Shown in pieces: positions 21,298 through 30,936 of a stretch of DNA of 64,000 bases. Position 1 is the stretch's first letter; the number at the start of each line of letters is the position of its first letter. Both the position numbers and the translations under genes were made by a program. This stretch comes from Flammeovirgaceae bacterium 311. Its GTDB lineage: Bacteria > Bacteroidota > Bacteroidia > Cytophagales > Cyclobacteriaceae. The stretch lies in assembly GCA_000597885.1 (NCBI GenBank), contig CP004371.1, positions 2,248,501 through 2,312,500 on the forward strand. Reading direction: 5' to 3'. The notes beneath the pieces are model-generated. The model searched no databases. It saw nothing but the letters and a program-made list of their open reading frames with translations, and had not been told where the DNA came from.

Positions 21298-21834
21298 TTA
21301 TTCTGATTGTTGTTTTTCTTGAAGAGTTTTTACCACACCTGCGATAATGTGCTTGCCACTGTTAAGGGCTCCAAGTACATTTTGTACAGGTGAGTTAAGT
21401 AACCCGATAATTTCGCCGATAAGCTCTTGTTTAGATTTAAGCTTAGTCAGCATTTCCAGCTGTTCTGCACCTATAAAGAGATCGGAATCGATGGAAGCCC
21501 CTTTAAATGTGAGTTTTTTGCTGTTCTTTTTCTGGAAATCCTGAATTAGTTTTGCAGGAGCATTACCATTCTCTTTTGAGAACAGTACGCCTGAGAAACC
21601 TTTCAGAACCTTCTCATTCAGCCCGGAGAAGTCGGCGTCTAATCCTTCCAGTGCTTTCGCAATAAATGTATTTTTGATGACCCGGTACTCGAGTCCGCTC
21701 TGGAAGCACTGGCGACGCAGCGCATTCACTTCTGCTACAGTCATGCCGGTAGCATCTGTAATGTAGAAGTGCATGTTATTGCGGAATTTTTCCTGCAGAT
21801 CCTCAATGATCTGTGCTTTTTCTTCTCTGTTCAT
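21298..21834 (-). CDS. rplJ: 50S ribosomal protein L10
   Basis: A 178-residue L10, the base of the stalk to which L7/L12 dimers attach through its C-terminal helix. The N-terminal rRNA-binding domain shows DATGMTVAEVNALRRQCFQ and EYRVIKNTFIAKALEG. Only two bases separate it from rplA, so there is no room for the L10 mRNA leader that regulates this gene pair in many bacteria; L10 autoregulation, if any, must act elsewhere. Confidence 0.98.
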   Translation of the reverse strand: MNREEKAQIIEDLQEKFRNNMHFYITDATGMTVAEVNALRRQCFQSGLEYRVIKNTFIAKALEGLDADFSGLNEKVLKGFSGVLFSKENGNAPAKLIQDFQKKNSKKLTFKGASIDSDLFIGAEQLEMLTKLKSKQELIGEIIGLLNSPVQNVLGALNSGKHIIAGVVKTLQEKQQSE

Positions 21835-21836
21835 GA

Positions 21837-22535
21837 TTATAATCCTGCTACAGAACCTTTATCTAAAGTGATACCTGGGCTCATGGTGCTTGAGATGTGA
21901 ATGCTTCTGAAATACGTGCCTTTGGCCGAAGAAGGCTTCAGACGGGAAATCGTATTCAGCATTTCACGTGCATTTTCCACGATTTTATCCGGGGTAAAAG
22001 ATACTTTACCAATGCTGGCGTGAATGATACCGGTTTTATCAACTTTAAAGTCGATTTTACCCTGCTTTACCTCTTTCACAGCCTTGGCAACATCCATGGT
22101 TACAGTGCCTGACTTAGGGTTAGGCATCAGACCACGCGGACCAAGCACACGGCCAAGTTTACCAACTTTAGCCATTACAGTAGGCATGGTGATGATAACG
22201 TCTACATCTGTCCAGCCACCTTCAATTTTAGAGATATACTCGTCGAGCCCTACAAAATCAGCACCGGCTTCTTTGGCTTCGGCTTCTTTATCAGGGGTAA
22301 CAAGTGCTAAAACGCGAACTTCTTTACCAGTGCCATGAGGCAGCGATACAACGCCGCGTACCATCTGATCGGCTTTACGCGGGTCAACACCCAGGCGCAC
22401 ATCAATGTCTACAGAGGCATCGAACTTGGTGAAGGTGATTTCCTTTACCAGTTGTGCTGCTTCTTCCAGGCTGTACTCTTTCTGGCGATCGAGCTTGCCA
22501 AGGGCAGCTTTTTTGTTTTTACTTAACTTTGCCAT
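21837..22535 (-). CDS. rplA: 50S ribosomal protein L1
   Basis: A 232-residue L1 with [44 protein letters not shown] and the C-terminal [21 protein letters not shown]1 forms the mobile stalk that handles exiting tRNA and is a translational repressor of rplK-rplA in E. coli. It follows rplK by four bases. Confidence 0.98.
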   Translation of the reverse strand: MAKLSKNKKAALGKLDRQKEYSLEEAAQLVKEITFTKFDASVDIDVRLGVDPRKADQMVRGVVSLPHGTGKEVRVLALVTPDKEAEAKEAGADFVGLDEYISKIEGGWTDVDVIITMPTVMAKVGKLGRVLGPRGLMPNPKSGTVTMDVAKAVKEVKQGKIDFKVDKTGIIHASIGKVSFTPDKIVENAREMLNTISRLKPSSAKGTYFRSIHISSTMSPGITLDKGSVAGL

Positions 22536-22539
22536 AGTC

Positions 22540-22986
22540 TTAAGCTGTTTCCCAAGGTGCTTCGCCTGATACTGTGATACCCATGCTTCTTGCAGTGCCT
22601 GCCACCATTCTCATGGCCGACTCAACCTCAAATGCATTTAAATCCTGCATTTTGGTTTCTGCGATCTGGCGAACCTGATCCCAGCTTACATTGCCAACTT
22701 TTATACGGTTAGGCTCTGCTGAACCACCTTTCTTTTTGATAGCATCCATCAGCAGCACAGCTGCGGGTGGAGTCTTGATCACGAATTCAAAAGATTTATC
22801 AGAATATACGGTAATCACTACCGGCAATACCTGTCCCATCTTATCCTGGGTTCTTGCATTAAACTGCTTACAGAACTCCATGATGTTCAAGCCTTTACTA
22901 CCTAGTGCAGGACCTATCGGAGGCGACGGGTTGGCTGACCCGCCTTTAACCTGCAGTTTTACATATCCGGTTACTTCCTTAGCCAT
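22540..22986 (-). CDS. rplK: 50S ribosomal protein L11
   Basis: A 148-residue L11 with [22 protein letters not shown] in the N-terminal domain and the rRNA-binding C-terminal block [24 protein letters not shown]-type. L11 shapes the GTPase-associated centre and is needed for the stringent response sensing of uncharged tRNA. It follows nusG by four bases. Confidence 0.98.
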   Translation of the reverse strand: MAKEVTGYVKLQVKGGSANPSPPIGPALGSKGLNIMEFCKQFNARTQDKMGQVLPVVITVYSDKSFEFVIKTPPAAVLLMDAIKKKGGSAEPNRIKVGNVSWDQVRQIAETKMQDLNAFEVESAMRMVAGTARSMGITVSGEAPWETA

Positions 22987-22990
22987 TGTG

Positions 22991-23545
22991 CTATTCTTGT
23001 TTTTCTACTTGCATGTAATTTAACTCTACCGGTGTATTCCGGCCGAAGATCTTAACCGTAACGTTAAGCTTTTTGCGTTCTTCGAACACTTCTTCGACAG
23101 TCCCGGTGAAACCACTGAAGGGGCCTTCCATTACTTTTACCGTTTCCCCAACTATGAACGGTGTTTCGAGTTTTTCTCCTGCAACTGCTCCCTCTTCTAC
23201 CTTACCTAAGATCCGGTTGATTTCTGTTTGACGCAGTGGAACCGGCACTTTGCTCTGGCCTTCGCCAGCACCCAAAAAGCCTATTACGCCCGGAATGCTG
23301 TTGATGACGTGCAGTACCTCACCATTGTTCAGATCGGCAGATAGAATAACATAGCCGGGAAAGAAATTACGCTCGCGGACTCTTTTCTTTCCGTTGCGCA
23401 TTTCATATACCTTTTCTGCAGGGATAAGGATCTGAGGAACTTCTTCTTGCATCCCCTGCCTGGAAACTTCATTCTCCAGATAGGTTTTGATTTTCTTTTC
23501 CTGACCACTCACCACCCGCAGTACGTACCATTTTAGTTCGTTCAT
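22991..23545 (-). CDS. nusG: Transcription termination/antitermination protein NusG
   Basis: A 184-residue NusG. It has the NGN domain ([20 protein letters not shown], then [14 protein letters not shown]) and a C-terminal KOW domain ([21 protein letters not shown]). NusG binds RNA polymerase, suppresses pausing and links it to the ribosome or Rho. The secE-nusG-rplK order is the classical one; it follows secE by 20 bases. Confidence 0.98.
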   Translation of the reverse strand: MNELKWYVLRVVSGQEKKIKTYLENEVSRQGMQEEVPQILIPAEKVYEMRNGKKRVRERNFFPGYVILSADLNNGEVLHVINSIPGVIGFLGAGEGQSKVPVPLRQTEINRILGKVEEGAVAGEKLETPFIVGETVKVMEGPFSGFTGTVEEVFEERKKLNVTVKIFGRNTPVELNYMQVEKQE

Positions 23546-23565
23546 CTGCCGGATTCTCTGAATGT

Positions 23566-23757
23566 TTAAAAAGCGTCGTAGAACCAGCCCAGCGCGTTTT
23601 CGAACGCCAGGTCGATCAACCCAATCGTTAAGGCGAAGATCAGCGATGCAACCAGCACCAATATTGAGCTACGCTGTAACTCGCCGTATTTGGGCCAGGT
23701 TACCTTGTGCTTCATCTCCTCGTAAGACTCAGCTACAAATGATTTAAGCTTTTCCAT
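23566..23757 (-). CDS. secE: Protein translocase subunit SecE
   Basis: A 63-residue single-span SecE: an N-terminal amphipathic helix (MEKLKSFVAESYEEMKHKVTWPKYGE with the conserved VTWP) and one membrane helix (SSILVLVASLIFALTIGLIDLAF). It clamps SecY in the inner membrane. An in-frame extension of eight codons would run into the 3' end of tRNA-Trp, so the ATG at 23757 is preferred. It is the first protein gene after tRNA-Trp. Confidence 0.95.
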   Translation of the reverse strand: MEKLKSFVAESYEEMKHKVTWPKYGELQRSSILVLVASLIFALTIGLIDLAFENALGWFYDAF

Positions 23758-23778
23758 CGCTTTCGGATTTATATCTCG

Positions 23779-23851
23779 CACGGGCGGTAGGGCTCGAACC
23801 TACAACCTACGGTTTTGGAGACCGCCACTCTACCAGTTGAGCTACGCCCGT
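23779..23851 (-). tRNA. tRNA-Trp (CCA anticodon)
   Basis: A 73-base cloverleaf with acceptor ACGGGCG/CGCCCGT, D-arm GCTC...GAG, anticodon stem GCGGT/ACCGT around CTCCAAA (anticodon CCA) and TPsiC arm with GGTTCGAGCCC-type loop. CCA is not encoded. It lies between tuf and secE, the classical arrangement. Confidence 0.97.
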
Positions 23852-23915
23852 GTGTCCCTGCTGTAAAGGCCTCTCTTTCTTGCAATTGAGTATAGCCCTT
23901 TCCTCGAAAGGAGTG

Positions 23916-23946
23916 CAAAGATAGTGATATCTAAAGACAAATAAAA
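23916..23946 (-). promoter_or_regulatory. Promoter of tRNA-Trp-secE-nusG-rpl-rpo transcript
   Basis: On the minus strand TTTT (23943-23946), 19 bases, then TATCTTTG (23916-23923). The -33 element overlaps the base and T-run of the tuf terminator. The box lies 65 bases before tRNA-Trp. Confidence 0.65.
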
Positions 23947-23975
23947 GCGTTCCTGATATTATTCAGAAACGCTTT
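23944..23975 (-). terminator. Terminator of tuf
   Basis: The minus strand has AAAGCGTT...AACGCTTT flanking inner TCTGA/TCAGG pairing and is followed by TATTTG, 20 bases after the EF-Tu stop. It overlaps the -33 element of the next promoter. Confidence 0.75.
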
Positions 23976-23994
23976 ATTATCTTCGAAATATTTA

Positions 23995-25182
23995 TTAAGA
24001 AAGGATTTCAGTTACCTGACCAGATCCTACGGTACGGCCACCTTCGCGAATCGCAAAGCGCAGACCTTTTTCCATAGCGATTGGCTGGATCAGCTCAACT
24101 TCGATAGAAACGTTATCACCTGGCATAACCATTTCTACACCTTCCGGCAGACGAATCTCGCCAGTTACGTCAGTTGTACGGAAGTAGAACTGCGGACGGT
24201 ATTTGGTGAAGAACGGCGTGTGACGACCACCTTCTTCTTTTGAAAGAACGTAGATCTCAGCCTTGAACTTCTTGTGAGGAAGTACTGACTTAGGCTTACA
24301 GATAACCATACCACGACGGATCTGCTCTTTGTCAATACCACGCAGCAGGATACCTACGTTATCACCAGCTTCGCCACGGTCAAGGATCTTGCGGAACATC
24401 TCAACACCAGTAACAACTGAAGTGAGTTTTTCAGCACCCATACCAAGGATTTCAACACCCTCGCCAGAGTTAACGATACCACGCTCGATACGGCCTGTAG
24501 CTACAGTACCACGACCAGTGATAGAGAAAACGTCCTCGATTGGCATCAGGAAAGGCTGATCAGTCAGACGAGTTGGCTCTGGGATGTATTCATCCACAGC
24601 GTTCATCAGCTCTTCGATTTTAGCAACCCACTGCGCATCGCCGTTCAGACCGCCAAGCGCTGAACCCTGAATTACAGGAATATCATCACCTGGGAAATCA
24701 TAGTCGCTAAGTAGCTCGCGGATCTCCATCTCTACAAGCTCAAGAAGCTCCTCGTCGTCAACAAGGTCTACTTTGTTCATGAATACAACCAGTGCTGGTA
24801 CACCTACCTGACGAGACAGAAGAATGTGCTCGCGAGTTTGTGGCATTGGTCCATCAGTTGCAGCTACTACAAGAATAGCACCGTCCATCTGGGCAGCACC
24901 AGTAATCATGTTTTTCACATAGTCAGCGTGACCAGGGCAATCTACGTGTGCGTAGTGGCGCTTGGTTGTCTCGTATTCTACGTGTGAAGTGTTGATGGTA
25001 ATACCACGCTCTTTTTCTTCTGGAGCGTTGTCAATTGATGAAAAGTCGCGCATTTTAGCAAGACCCTTCTCTGCCAGTACTTTAGTAATAGCAGCTGTTA
25101 AGGTAGTTTTACCGTGGTCCACGTGGCCGATAGTGCCTATGTTTACGTGGGGCTTCGACCGGTTAAAGGTTTCCTTAGCCAT
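23995..25182 (-). CDS. tuf: Elongation factor Tu
   Basis: A 395-residue EF-Tu. G1 is [15 protein letters not shown] near residue 19, the switch region has [13 protein letters not shown]3 is DCPGHADY and G4 is [10 protein letters not shown]; domains II and III follow. It delivers aminoacyl-tRNA to the ribosome. It is preceded by tRNA-Thr, tRNA-Gly and tRNA-Tyr in one direction, the layout known as the tufB operon in E. coli. No promoter box is seen between tRNA-Thr and tuf, so co-transcription with the tRNAs is likely. Confidence 0.99.
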   Translation of the reverse strand: MAKETFNRSKPHVNIGTIGHVDHGKTTLTAAITKVLAEKGLAKMRDFSSIDNAPEEKERGITINTSHVEYETTKRHYAHVDCPGHADYVKNMITGAAQMDGAILVVAATDGPMPQTREHILLSRQVGVPALVVFMNKVDLVDDEELLELVEMEIRELLSDYDFPGDDIPVIQGSALGGLNGDAQWVAKIEELMNAVDEYIPEPTRLTDQPFLMPIEDVFSITGRGTVATGRIERGIVNSGEGVEILGMGAEKLTSVVTGVEMFRKILDRGEAGDNVGILLRGIDKEQIRRGMVICKPKSVLPHKKFKAEIYVLSKEEGGRHTPFFTKYRPQFYFRTTDVTGEIRLPEGVEMVMPGDNVSIEVELIQPIAMEKGLRFAIREGGRTVGSGQVTEILS

Positions 25183-25235
25183 ACTTGAAAATCCCTCGGT
25201 TTAGTTACGAATGTTAGTTGAAATAAAAATTATTG

Positions 25236-25307
<72 letters not shown>

Positions 25308-25374
25308 TTTTAAACCAATCAGATCAAATGATCTGACTTAATTTTCACCTGATCACTTCTTGATCAGATAAGCG

Positions 25375-25447
25375 AGCGGGAGACGAGGCTCGAACCCGCG
25401 ACCTACAGCTTGGAAGGCTGTCGCTCTACCAACTGAGCTACTCCCGC
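25375..25447 (-). tRNA. tRNA-Gly (TCC anticodon)
   Basis: A 73-base cloverleaf with acceptor GCGGGAG/CTCCCGC, D-arm GCTCAGTTGGTAGAGC, anticodon stem ACAGC/GCTGT around CTTCCAA (anticodon TCC) and CGGGTTCGAGCCT in the TPsiC arm. It is the middle of the Tyr-Gly-Thr trio. Confidence 0.97.
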
Positions 25448-25522
25448 TTATGTTCCCATTACCTGAGGAGCCAGACTATTTTTGGCTCTTTTCACTAATG
25501 TACTTTTGCTGCCAAAAGTTCG

Positions 25523-25605
25523 TGGGGAGAGAAGGATTCGAACCTTCGAAGTCGTAAGACAACGGATTTACAGTCCGTCCCATTTGGCCGCTCTGGAATC
25601 TCCCC
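25523..25605 (-). tRNA. tRNA-Tyr (GTA anticodon)
   Basis: An 83-base class II tRNA with acceptor GGGGAGA/TCTCCCC, anticodon stem ACGGA/TCCGT around CTGTAAA (anticodon GTA), a long variable arm (GTCTTACGAC) and AGGTTCGAATCCT. It is the first gene of the tRNA-tuf transcript. Confidence 0.97.
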
Positions 25606-25654
25606 CTGAATCTAAATCTTACCTGCAGGCAAGCAGAATTTGAATTCGAGTGTG

Positions 25655-25685
25655 CAAAATTATATGCTTTTTTAATTATATCAAA
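25655..25685 (-). promoter_or_regulatory. Promoter of the tRNA-Tyr-Gly-Thr-tuf transcript
   Basis: On the minus strand TTTG (25682-25685), 19 bases, TAATTTTG (25655-25662), an exact match to the Bacteroidetes housekeeping promoter, 50 bases before tRNA-Tyr. Confidence 0.85.
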
Positions 25686-25715
25686 CTCTCATTCAAAAAA
25701 AATCCCAATAAGCGC

Positions 25716-28310
25716 TTAAAAGTAATTTTTATACTGACTCAATACCCTCGGATCTTTCTCTTGCTCAGCGATATTACGCAATATTGCTTCTTTTTCGGGT
25801 AAGTTCTGCTGGATGGCCAATGCATAAAAGGCTCCTAAACGTACATTGTATGCCTGGTGATTGGTAGCATAATCTGTTAATATTTTAGCTGCGCTTTCCA
25901 CCTGATCCTGAGGCGCCTGCATAAGGTACTGGCCAAAGTAGTTGATGAAATAATAAAGATCATTTCCCGATAAACGGCTAAGCTTCTTTACATACCAGTC
26001 GTATTTGCCCGGCTGCTGCACTGCTGCATAGTAATCTGCAAGGGCCAGGGTTACATCTTTGCCATTGGTATTCTCCAGGCTTTTGAAAACAGCTTCTTTG
26101 TCAGTTGCATCCCCAAGGGCATAACCGTACACTGAGGAGGCCACCACGGCATAGGAACGATCATCAAGCCCCTTACGAAACTGCTCCCGGTAAGCGCCCG
26201 GAGCCGTACTGGCCAGCAGTGCCAGTGCATCGGCACGTACCAGGGTGCTTTTATCTGTTTCTGCAATTTTGGCTATCTGGTTCAGCACGTTTTGCCTGTC
26301 ACTGCCCCCGTATTCATCAAAGGCAGTAAGCGCCAGCCTCCGTATATAACTGGAACTATCAGCCAGGGCCGCATTGAATATTTTTCTGGTTTCCGGAGTC
26401 TTGTCCTCCAGCAGGGAAGCCAGCGCTTTGTAGCGGCTTATATAGTTTTCGGCTGCCTGAAACTGGTAGCGCATCTCTTCCGGGCTTTTAGCATGCGTTA
26501 TCTCGGCCAGCAGCTGTTCTTCTGCATCGAACAGCACCAGCTGTGGTTGCTGTGGTGCCGGAAAGCTAAATTCCTGCTTTTGTTTATCTATGCGGATGGC
26601 ATAGCGTGTTTTCTGTCCCTGGATAAACAGATCCACATACACAGGCAGAACATAAAGGGGCGTTTCGCTTAAATCCTGCTGCTGCTCTACCTGCAACACC
26701 ACCTTACCGCCCGCCCAATGGCTGCTCACGTTCAATACCGGATGCCCGCTTGCCAGGAACCACTGGTTGAAAAACCAGTTCAGGTCTTCGCCGGTCACCT
26801 CTTCAAAAGCAAGCCTGAGGTCGTGCACCTCTACCGGTTTGTATTCGTTCGTCTTCAGGTAGCGGTTAAGCGCGGCAAAAAAAGCATCATCGCCCACATA
26901 GTTGCGCAGCATGTGCAGGATACGGCTGCCCTTGGCGTAGGTATGGCTGTCGAACATATCCTCGCGGTCGTCATAATAAAAACGGATCAGGTCTGCCTGT
27001 TTCTGGCTGGCTTCCCTGAAATAGGAATCGCCCTGGTTGAGCAGCACTTCTGCGGCGGCATCATCGCCATACTTGTAATCTGTCCACAAATACTCCGAGT
27101 ATTCAGCAAAGGCTTCATTGAGGGTAAGGTTAGCCCACGACTCGGTTGTTACCAGGTCGCCAAACCACTGATGAAACAGCTCATGGGCAATGATGTAGTC
27201 CCAGTTCTCATCGAGCAGGTAGCGGTCATCCACCTGCAGGGATTCCATAAAGAGCGATGCAGAGGTGTTTTCCATGGCACCGGAAACATAATCGCGTACT
27301 ACTACCTGTGCATATTTTGGCCAGGGGTATGGGTAGCCCAGTATTTCGGAAAAGTAAGTGAGCATTTCCGGTGTATTACCAAAAATAGACTTCGCCCAGC
27401 GCTGGTACTCCGGCTCCACATAATATTCCAGCGGAATGTTATTCCATTTATCTTCTACCACGGCAAAATCGCCAATGGCCATCATGAACAGATAAGGCGC
27501 ATGTGGCTTGTCCATGCGCCAGTAGTCAGTGCGGGTGCTGTCGTTTACAATGGTAGACTGCACCAATATGCCATTGGAGAGAGTTTTATAGCGGTTGTTT
27601 ACCGTAATGTACATCTCCTGGGTTGTTCTCTGGTTAGGGGCATCTATGGTAGGAAACCACTTGGAGTTTGCCTCAGTCTCCCCCTGGGTCCAGATCTGTC
27701 TGGGTTTGTTGGGGTCAGCACCCAGCGGATTGATAAAGTACAGGCCTTTATCTGAGGTAATGGCTTCACTCCCTCCTACCGGTAGTTCATTAGGCTTTGC
27801 GGTATATTCAATGGCAACGAAAACAGCTTCGTTCCTGGAGAACTCCCGGCCAAGATCAATCAGCAGCTGCTCGCCATTGTAGGTATATTTAAGGGCCTTG
27901 TTGCTGCTGCCCTCCAGCAATTGTACGCTGTGCAGGTCAAAGCCTTTTGCATCCAGTGTGAGGGTACTTTGCGGATAGAACCAGGGGCGCAGCTCCAGGG
28001 TTGCTGTACCCAGCAGGTGCTGCTTTTGCCAGTCGAAGGCTACTTCCAGCCTGGTGTGCACCAGATCGAATAGCTTGGTTCTGGATTGCTGGTAATTGTG
28101 GATGCTCGCCTCTATACCTGTTACATCAGGTGCTGAAGGTTCCGGTGCAACTGCAGGCTGCGGCGCCAGTTCTGGAATATGAGTTTGTTGTGGCGCGGAA
28201 GACCGACAGGAAGCAAGCTGAAGCAGTAAAAAAGCAGCTGCTAAAAACTTGCCGGGTGTGCTATACAGCATAAAACTTGAAATTTTTTTTAACTTGAGCC
28301 CTAATTTCAT
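25716..28310 (-). CDS. M1-family aminopeptidase, lipoprotein
   Basis: An 864-residue gluzincin. GAMEN is at residues 344-348, the zinc motif HELFH at 376-380 and the third ligand Glu399 in NEAFAEY. A hydrophobic segment ending in LASC (Cys35) is a lipobox, so it is probably an outer-membrane or periplasmic lipoprotein that trims peptides. The C-terminal third looks like HEAT-type helical repeats (LADSSSYIRRLALTAFDEYG and similar). The ATG at 28271 (residue 14) gives a better signal peptide than the first one. Divergent from the biotin-carrier gene; if the first ATG is used the two starts are only 15 bases apart. Confidence 0.92.
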   Translation of the reverse strand: MKLGLKLKKISSFMLYSTPGKFLAAAFLLLQLASCRSSAPQQTHIPELAPQPAVAPEPSAPDVTGIEASIHNYQQSRTKLFDLVHTRLEVAFDWQKQHLLGTATLELRPWFYPQSTLTLDAKGFDLHSVQLLEGSSNKALKYTYNGEQLLIDLGREFSRNEAVFVAIEYTAKPNELPVGGSEAITSDKGLYFINPLGADPNKPRQIWTQGETEANSKWFPTIDAPNQRTTQEMYITVNNRYKTLSNGILVQSTIVNDSTRTDYWRMDKPHAPYLFMMAIGDFAVVEDKWNNIPLEYYVEPEYQRWAKSIFGNTPEMLTYFSEILGYPYPWPKYAQVVVRDYVSGAMENTSASLFMESLQVDDRYLLDENWDYIIAHELFHQWFGDLVTTESWANLTLNEAFAEYSEYLWTDYKYGDDAAAEVLLNQGDSYFREASQKQADLIRFYYDDREDMFDSHTYAKGSRILHMLRNYVGDDAFFAALNRYLKTNEYKPVEVHDLRLAFEEVTGEDLNWFFNQWFLASGHPVLNVSSHWAGGKVVLQVEQQQDLSETPLYVLPVYVDLFIQGQKTRYAIRIDKQKQEFSFPAPQQPQLVLFDAEEQLLAEITHAKSPEEMRYQFQAAENYISRYKALASLLEDKTPETRKIFNAALADSSSYIRRLALTAFDEYGGSDRQNVLNQIAKIAETDKSTLVRADALALLASTAPGAYREQFRKGLDDRSYAVVASSVYGYALGDATDKEAVFKSLENTNGKDVTLALADYYAAVQQPGKYDWYVKKLSRLSGNDLYYFINYFGQYLMQAPQDQVESAAKILTDYATNHQAYNVRLGAFYALAIQQNLPEKEAILRNIAEQEKDPRVLSQYKNYF

Positions 28311-28325
28311 ACAACACTAACATGC

Positions 28326-28823
28326 ATGTATCAGGCAATTGTAAATAACGGAAATGTTTTTCAGATAAGCCAAACCGATGGCGGCCTTACCATTAATGAC
28401 CAGCCTCTTGAATGGGACCTTACCGCACTTACGGGCAGTGGCTTTCATATTATTATGAATAACCGTGTACACCTGGCAGAGGTGGTTGAGTACCGGGAGG
28501 AGGAAAAAGTTTACCTGATTAAAATTGGCGGTAAAATACTGGAGATTAAACTAAAAGACCGTTATAATCTGTTGCTTGACCGGCTGGGCATGAGTGAGCT
28601 TGCAAGCACCAAAGTAAACCAAGCAAAAGCACCCATGCCGGGACTGATCCTGGACCTTAAAGTAGCACCCGGAGATGTGGTAAAAAAGGGTGATCCGCTC
28701 CTGATCCTGGAAGCCATGAAAATGGAAAATGTATTGAAAAGTCCCGGCGACGGGGAGGTACAGGCCATTTTAGTGAAAAAGGGAGATAGTGTAGAGAAGA
28801 ACCAGATACTCATCCAGTTCTGA
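28326..28823 (+). CDS. Biotin carboxyl carrier-type protein
   Basis: A 165-residue protein with a C-terminal biotinyl domain: PMPGLILDLKVAPGDVVKKGD, then EAMKMEN with Lys132 as the expected biotinylation site. The first 95 residues form the beta-rich region seen before the biotinyl domain in carboxylase carrier subunits of Bacteroidetes. It would carry CO2 for an acyl-CoA or pyruvate carboxylase, but no carboxylase partner gene is in the window, so the enzyme it serves is unknown. pyrH follows after about 130 bases. Confidence 0.85.
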   Translation: MYQAIVNNGNVFQISQTDGGLTINDQPLEWDLTALTGSGFHIIMNNRVHLAEVVEYREEEKVYLIKIGGKILEIKLKDRYNLLLDRLGMSELASTKVNQAKAPMPGLILDLKVAPGDVVKKGDPLLILEAMKMENVLKSPGDGEVQAILVKKGDSVEKNQILIQF

Positions 28824-28907
28824 CCGGCAGGCGAACCGCCAGGTACATTCTCCTGAAATGATACCTGCCCAATGTAATTTTAGGTAGGAAAGGCTGGGGC
28901 AGAGTGC

Positions 28908-28915
28908 TATATTTG
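28908..28915 (+). promoter_or_regulatory. TATATTTG -7 box before pyrH
   Basis: TATATTTG matches TAnnTTTG and lies 36 bases before the pyrH ATG. No convincing TTTG is seen 19-21 bases upstream. Confidence 0.4.
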
Positions 28916-28951
28916 CGCCGGCATAAACTTAGGTAAACAATCTGCAGCAGC

Positions 28952-29662
28952 ATGAAATATAAACGCATCTTACTTAAACTTAGTGGCGAAGCCCTGATGG
29001 GCAATCAGCAGTTTGGTATTGATCCGCACCGGCTGGAGCAATATGCTCAGGAAGTAAAAAGGGTTAAAGAACTTGGCGTGGAGCTGGCCATTGTGATTGG
29101 CGGAGGCAATATTTACAGAGGCATACAGGCCGAACGTACTGGCATAGACCGGGTACAGGGCGATTATATGGGCATGCTGGCCACCGTGATCAATGCCATG
29201 GCGCTGCAGAGTATACTGGAAAAACACGGTATTTATACCCGCCTGATGTCGGGCTTTAAAATTGAGCAGGTATGTGAACCTTTTATTCGCCGCCGTGCTG
29301 TACGCCACCTGGAAAAAGGAAGGGTGGTGATTTTTGGTGCAGGTATTGGTAACCCTTATTTTACCACCGACTCTACCGCATCTTTAAGGGCCATAGAAAT
29401 TGAGGCTGATGTGGTATTGAAGGGCACCCGGGTAGATGGCGTATACACAGCCGATCCGGAGAAAGATCCAACAGCCCAGCGGTACAGCAACATATCCTTC
29501 CAGGAAGTATTTGAAAAAGGCCTTAGCGTAATGGATATGACCGCAATTACCCTGTGCCAGGAAAACAATCTGCCTATTATTGTTTTTGATATGAATAAGC
29601 CTGGTAATTTATACAACCTTGTGGTGGGTGAAGATGTAGGTACGCTGATTACAGCAAGGTAG
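28952..29662 (+). CDS. pyrH: UMP kinase
   Basis: A 236-residue amino-acid-kinase-fold enzyme that phosphorylates UMP to UDP in pyrimidine synthesis. Motifs are [14 protein letters not shown] at the N-terminus, [29 protein letters not shown]-type block (here [13 protein letters not shown]) and [15 protein letters not shown]. It is followed by frr 47 bases on, the usual pyrH-frr pair; tsf and rpsB, often upstream, are not here. Confidence 0.98.
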   Translation: MKYKRILLKLSGEALMGNQQFGIDPHRLEQYAQEVKRVKELGVELAIVIGGGNIYRGIQAERTGIDRVQGDYMGMLATVINAMALQSILEKHGIYTRLMSGFKIEQVCEPFIRRRAVRHLEKGRVVIFGAGIGNPYFTTDSTASLRAIEIEADVVLKGTRVDGVYTADPEKDPTAQRYSNISFQEVFEKGLSVMDMTAITLCQENNLPIIVFDMNKPGNLYNLVVGEDVGTLITAR

Positions 29663-29709
29663 TATCGTCAGACTTTTTTCTATTGCTAAACTTTTAACAG
29701 AACATACCC

Positions 29710-30273
29710 ATGGAAGAAGAAATCCAGTTACGCCTGGAAGAAGCCCGGGACCTGATGCAAAAAACCCTTGAGCACACCAGCAGTGAGCTTACTAAAATCA
29801 GGGCTGGTAAAGCCCAGCCTAACATGCTCGACGATGTGCGTGTTGATTATTATGGCTCCCCTACCCCTGTGAGCCAGGTAGCCACTGTTAACACACCGGA
29901 TGCCCGCAGTATTGTTGTACGTCCGTTCGAGAAGAAAATGCTAAGCACCATCGAAAGGGCCATTATTAACAGCGATCTTGGCCTGAGCCCGCAAAACGAC
30001 GGTGAGATCATTCGCCTGAACCTCCCTCCGCTTACTGAAGAGCGGCGGCAGGGACTGGTAAAGCAGGCAAAGCAGGAGATTGAGCAGGGCAAAATCAGCA
30101 TTCGCACCATTCGCAAAGATGCCAACAACCACCTGACCAAACTGCAGAAAGAAGGTGTTTCTGAAGACCAGGTAAAGCGTGGACAGGACCAGGTGCAGCA
30201 GCTTACCGATCAGTTCATTGAAAAGATCGACGAGCTCTTCGCGAAAAAGGAGAAAGATATTATGACCGTATAG
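29710..30273 (+). CDS. frr: Ribosome recycling factor
   Basis: A 187-residue three-helix protein with the RRF signatures LTKIRAGKAQPNMLDDVRVDYYG and RKDANNHLTKLQKEGVSEDQ. With EF-G it splits post-termination ribosomes. It is paired with pyrH and followed by a hairpin terminator before the convergent nadD. Confidence 0.98.
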   Translation: MEEEIQLRLEEARDLMQKTLEHTSSELTKIRAGKAQPNMLDDVRVDYYGSPTPVSQVATVNTPDARSIVVRPFEKKMLSTIERAIINSDLGLSPQNDGEIIRLNLPPLTEERRQGLVKQAKQEIEQGKISIRTIRKDANNHLTKLQKEGVSEDQVKRGQDQVQQLTDQFIEKIDELFAKKEKDIMTV

Positions 30274-30300
30274 GGCAAAGCCTTACGTCTCGATCTGTTG

Positions 30301-30335
30301 AACCCTGCTACTGCATAGTGGCGGGGTTTCTTTTT
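30301..30335 (+). terminator. Terminator after frr
   Basis: AACCCTGCTACT, loop GCAT, AGTGGCGGGGTT (two G-U pairs), then TCTTTTT, 28 bases after the RRF stop and before convergent nadD. Confidence 0.8.
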
Positions 30336-30363
30336 AACCGGATAATAGAAGAACCCTGCCAGA

Positions 30364-30936
30364 TTAAATGAAAAATCTTCTTGTTCTGATATGCTCCTCT
30401 ACCTTACGGGGCACCAGGTAGCGGATGTTTTTATGCTCCTGCAGCCGCCGGCGGATGTAGGTTGCGGAAATGTCTACCAGAGGGGCCTCCACCACACGTA
30501 CATTGGCATGAGTGCGTAAGTCTGATGGCCCGGCACCGGGCCTGGGGTATACGTATAAACCGTACTGTTCCAGAATAACACTACTGTTTTTCCATTTAGG
30601 AAAGCTCGCCAGGTTATCTTCTCCAATGATCAGTTTAAACTCGTGCTGTGGGTATTTATCGCTTAACCAGGCCAGCGTGTCTACCGTATAGCTGGGCCGC
30701 GGCATCCTGAATTCAATATCGTTAGCTTCCAGGGCATCATTATCTTCTATAGCCAGCCGCACCATATCAAGCCTGTCGAACTCGTGCAGCAGTGTTTTGG
30801 AGCTTTTAAAAGGGTTGTGCGGCGATACTACAAACCACACCCGCTGCAGATCGGTATCTTCCACCATGGCGTTGGCAATCATTAAATGGCCAACATGTAT
30901 AGGATTGAACGAGCCGAAAAACAGCCCGATTTTCAT
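30364..30936 (-). CDS. nadD: Nicotinate-nucleotide adenylyltransferase
   Basis: A 190-residue nucleotidyltransferase with [19 protein letters not shown] (the HxGH motif) and [10 protein letters not shown] near the C-terminus. It makes deamido-NAD from nicotinate mononucleotide. It overlaps the gmk stop by four bases and is the last gene of the sigma/anti-sigma/gmk/nadD run on the minus strand. Confidence 0.96.
   Translation of the reverse strand: MKIGLFFGSFNPIHVGHLMIANAMVEDTDLQRVWFVVSPHNPFKSSKTLLHEFDRLDMVRLAIEDNDALEANDIEFRMPRPSYTVDTLAWLSDKYPQHEFKLIIGEDNLASFPKWKNSSVILEQYGLYVYPRPGAGPSDLRTHANVRVVEAPLVDISATYIRRRLQEHKNIRYLVPRKVEEHIRTRRFFI

Noticed and set aside
21834-21837. L10 leader between rplA and rplJ
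   Set aside because: Only two bases separate the genes, so no leader RNA can exist there.
26718-27755. 345-codon plus-strand ORF
   Set aside because: It lies wholly antisense to the M1 aminopeptidase, which has clear catalytic motifs; the antisense product resembles nothing known.
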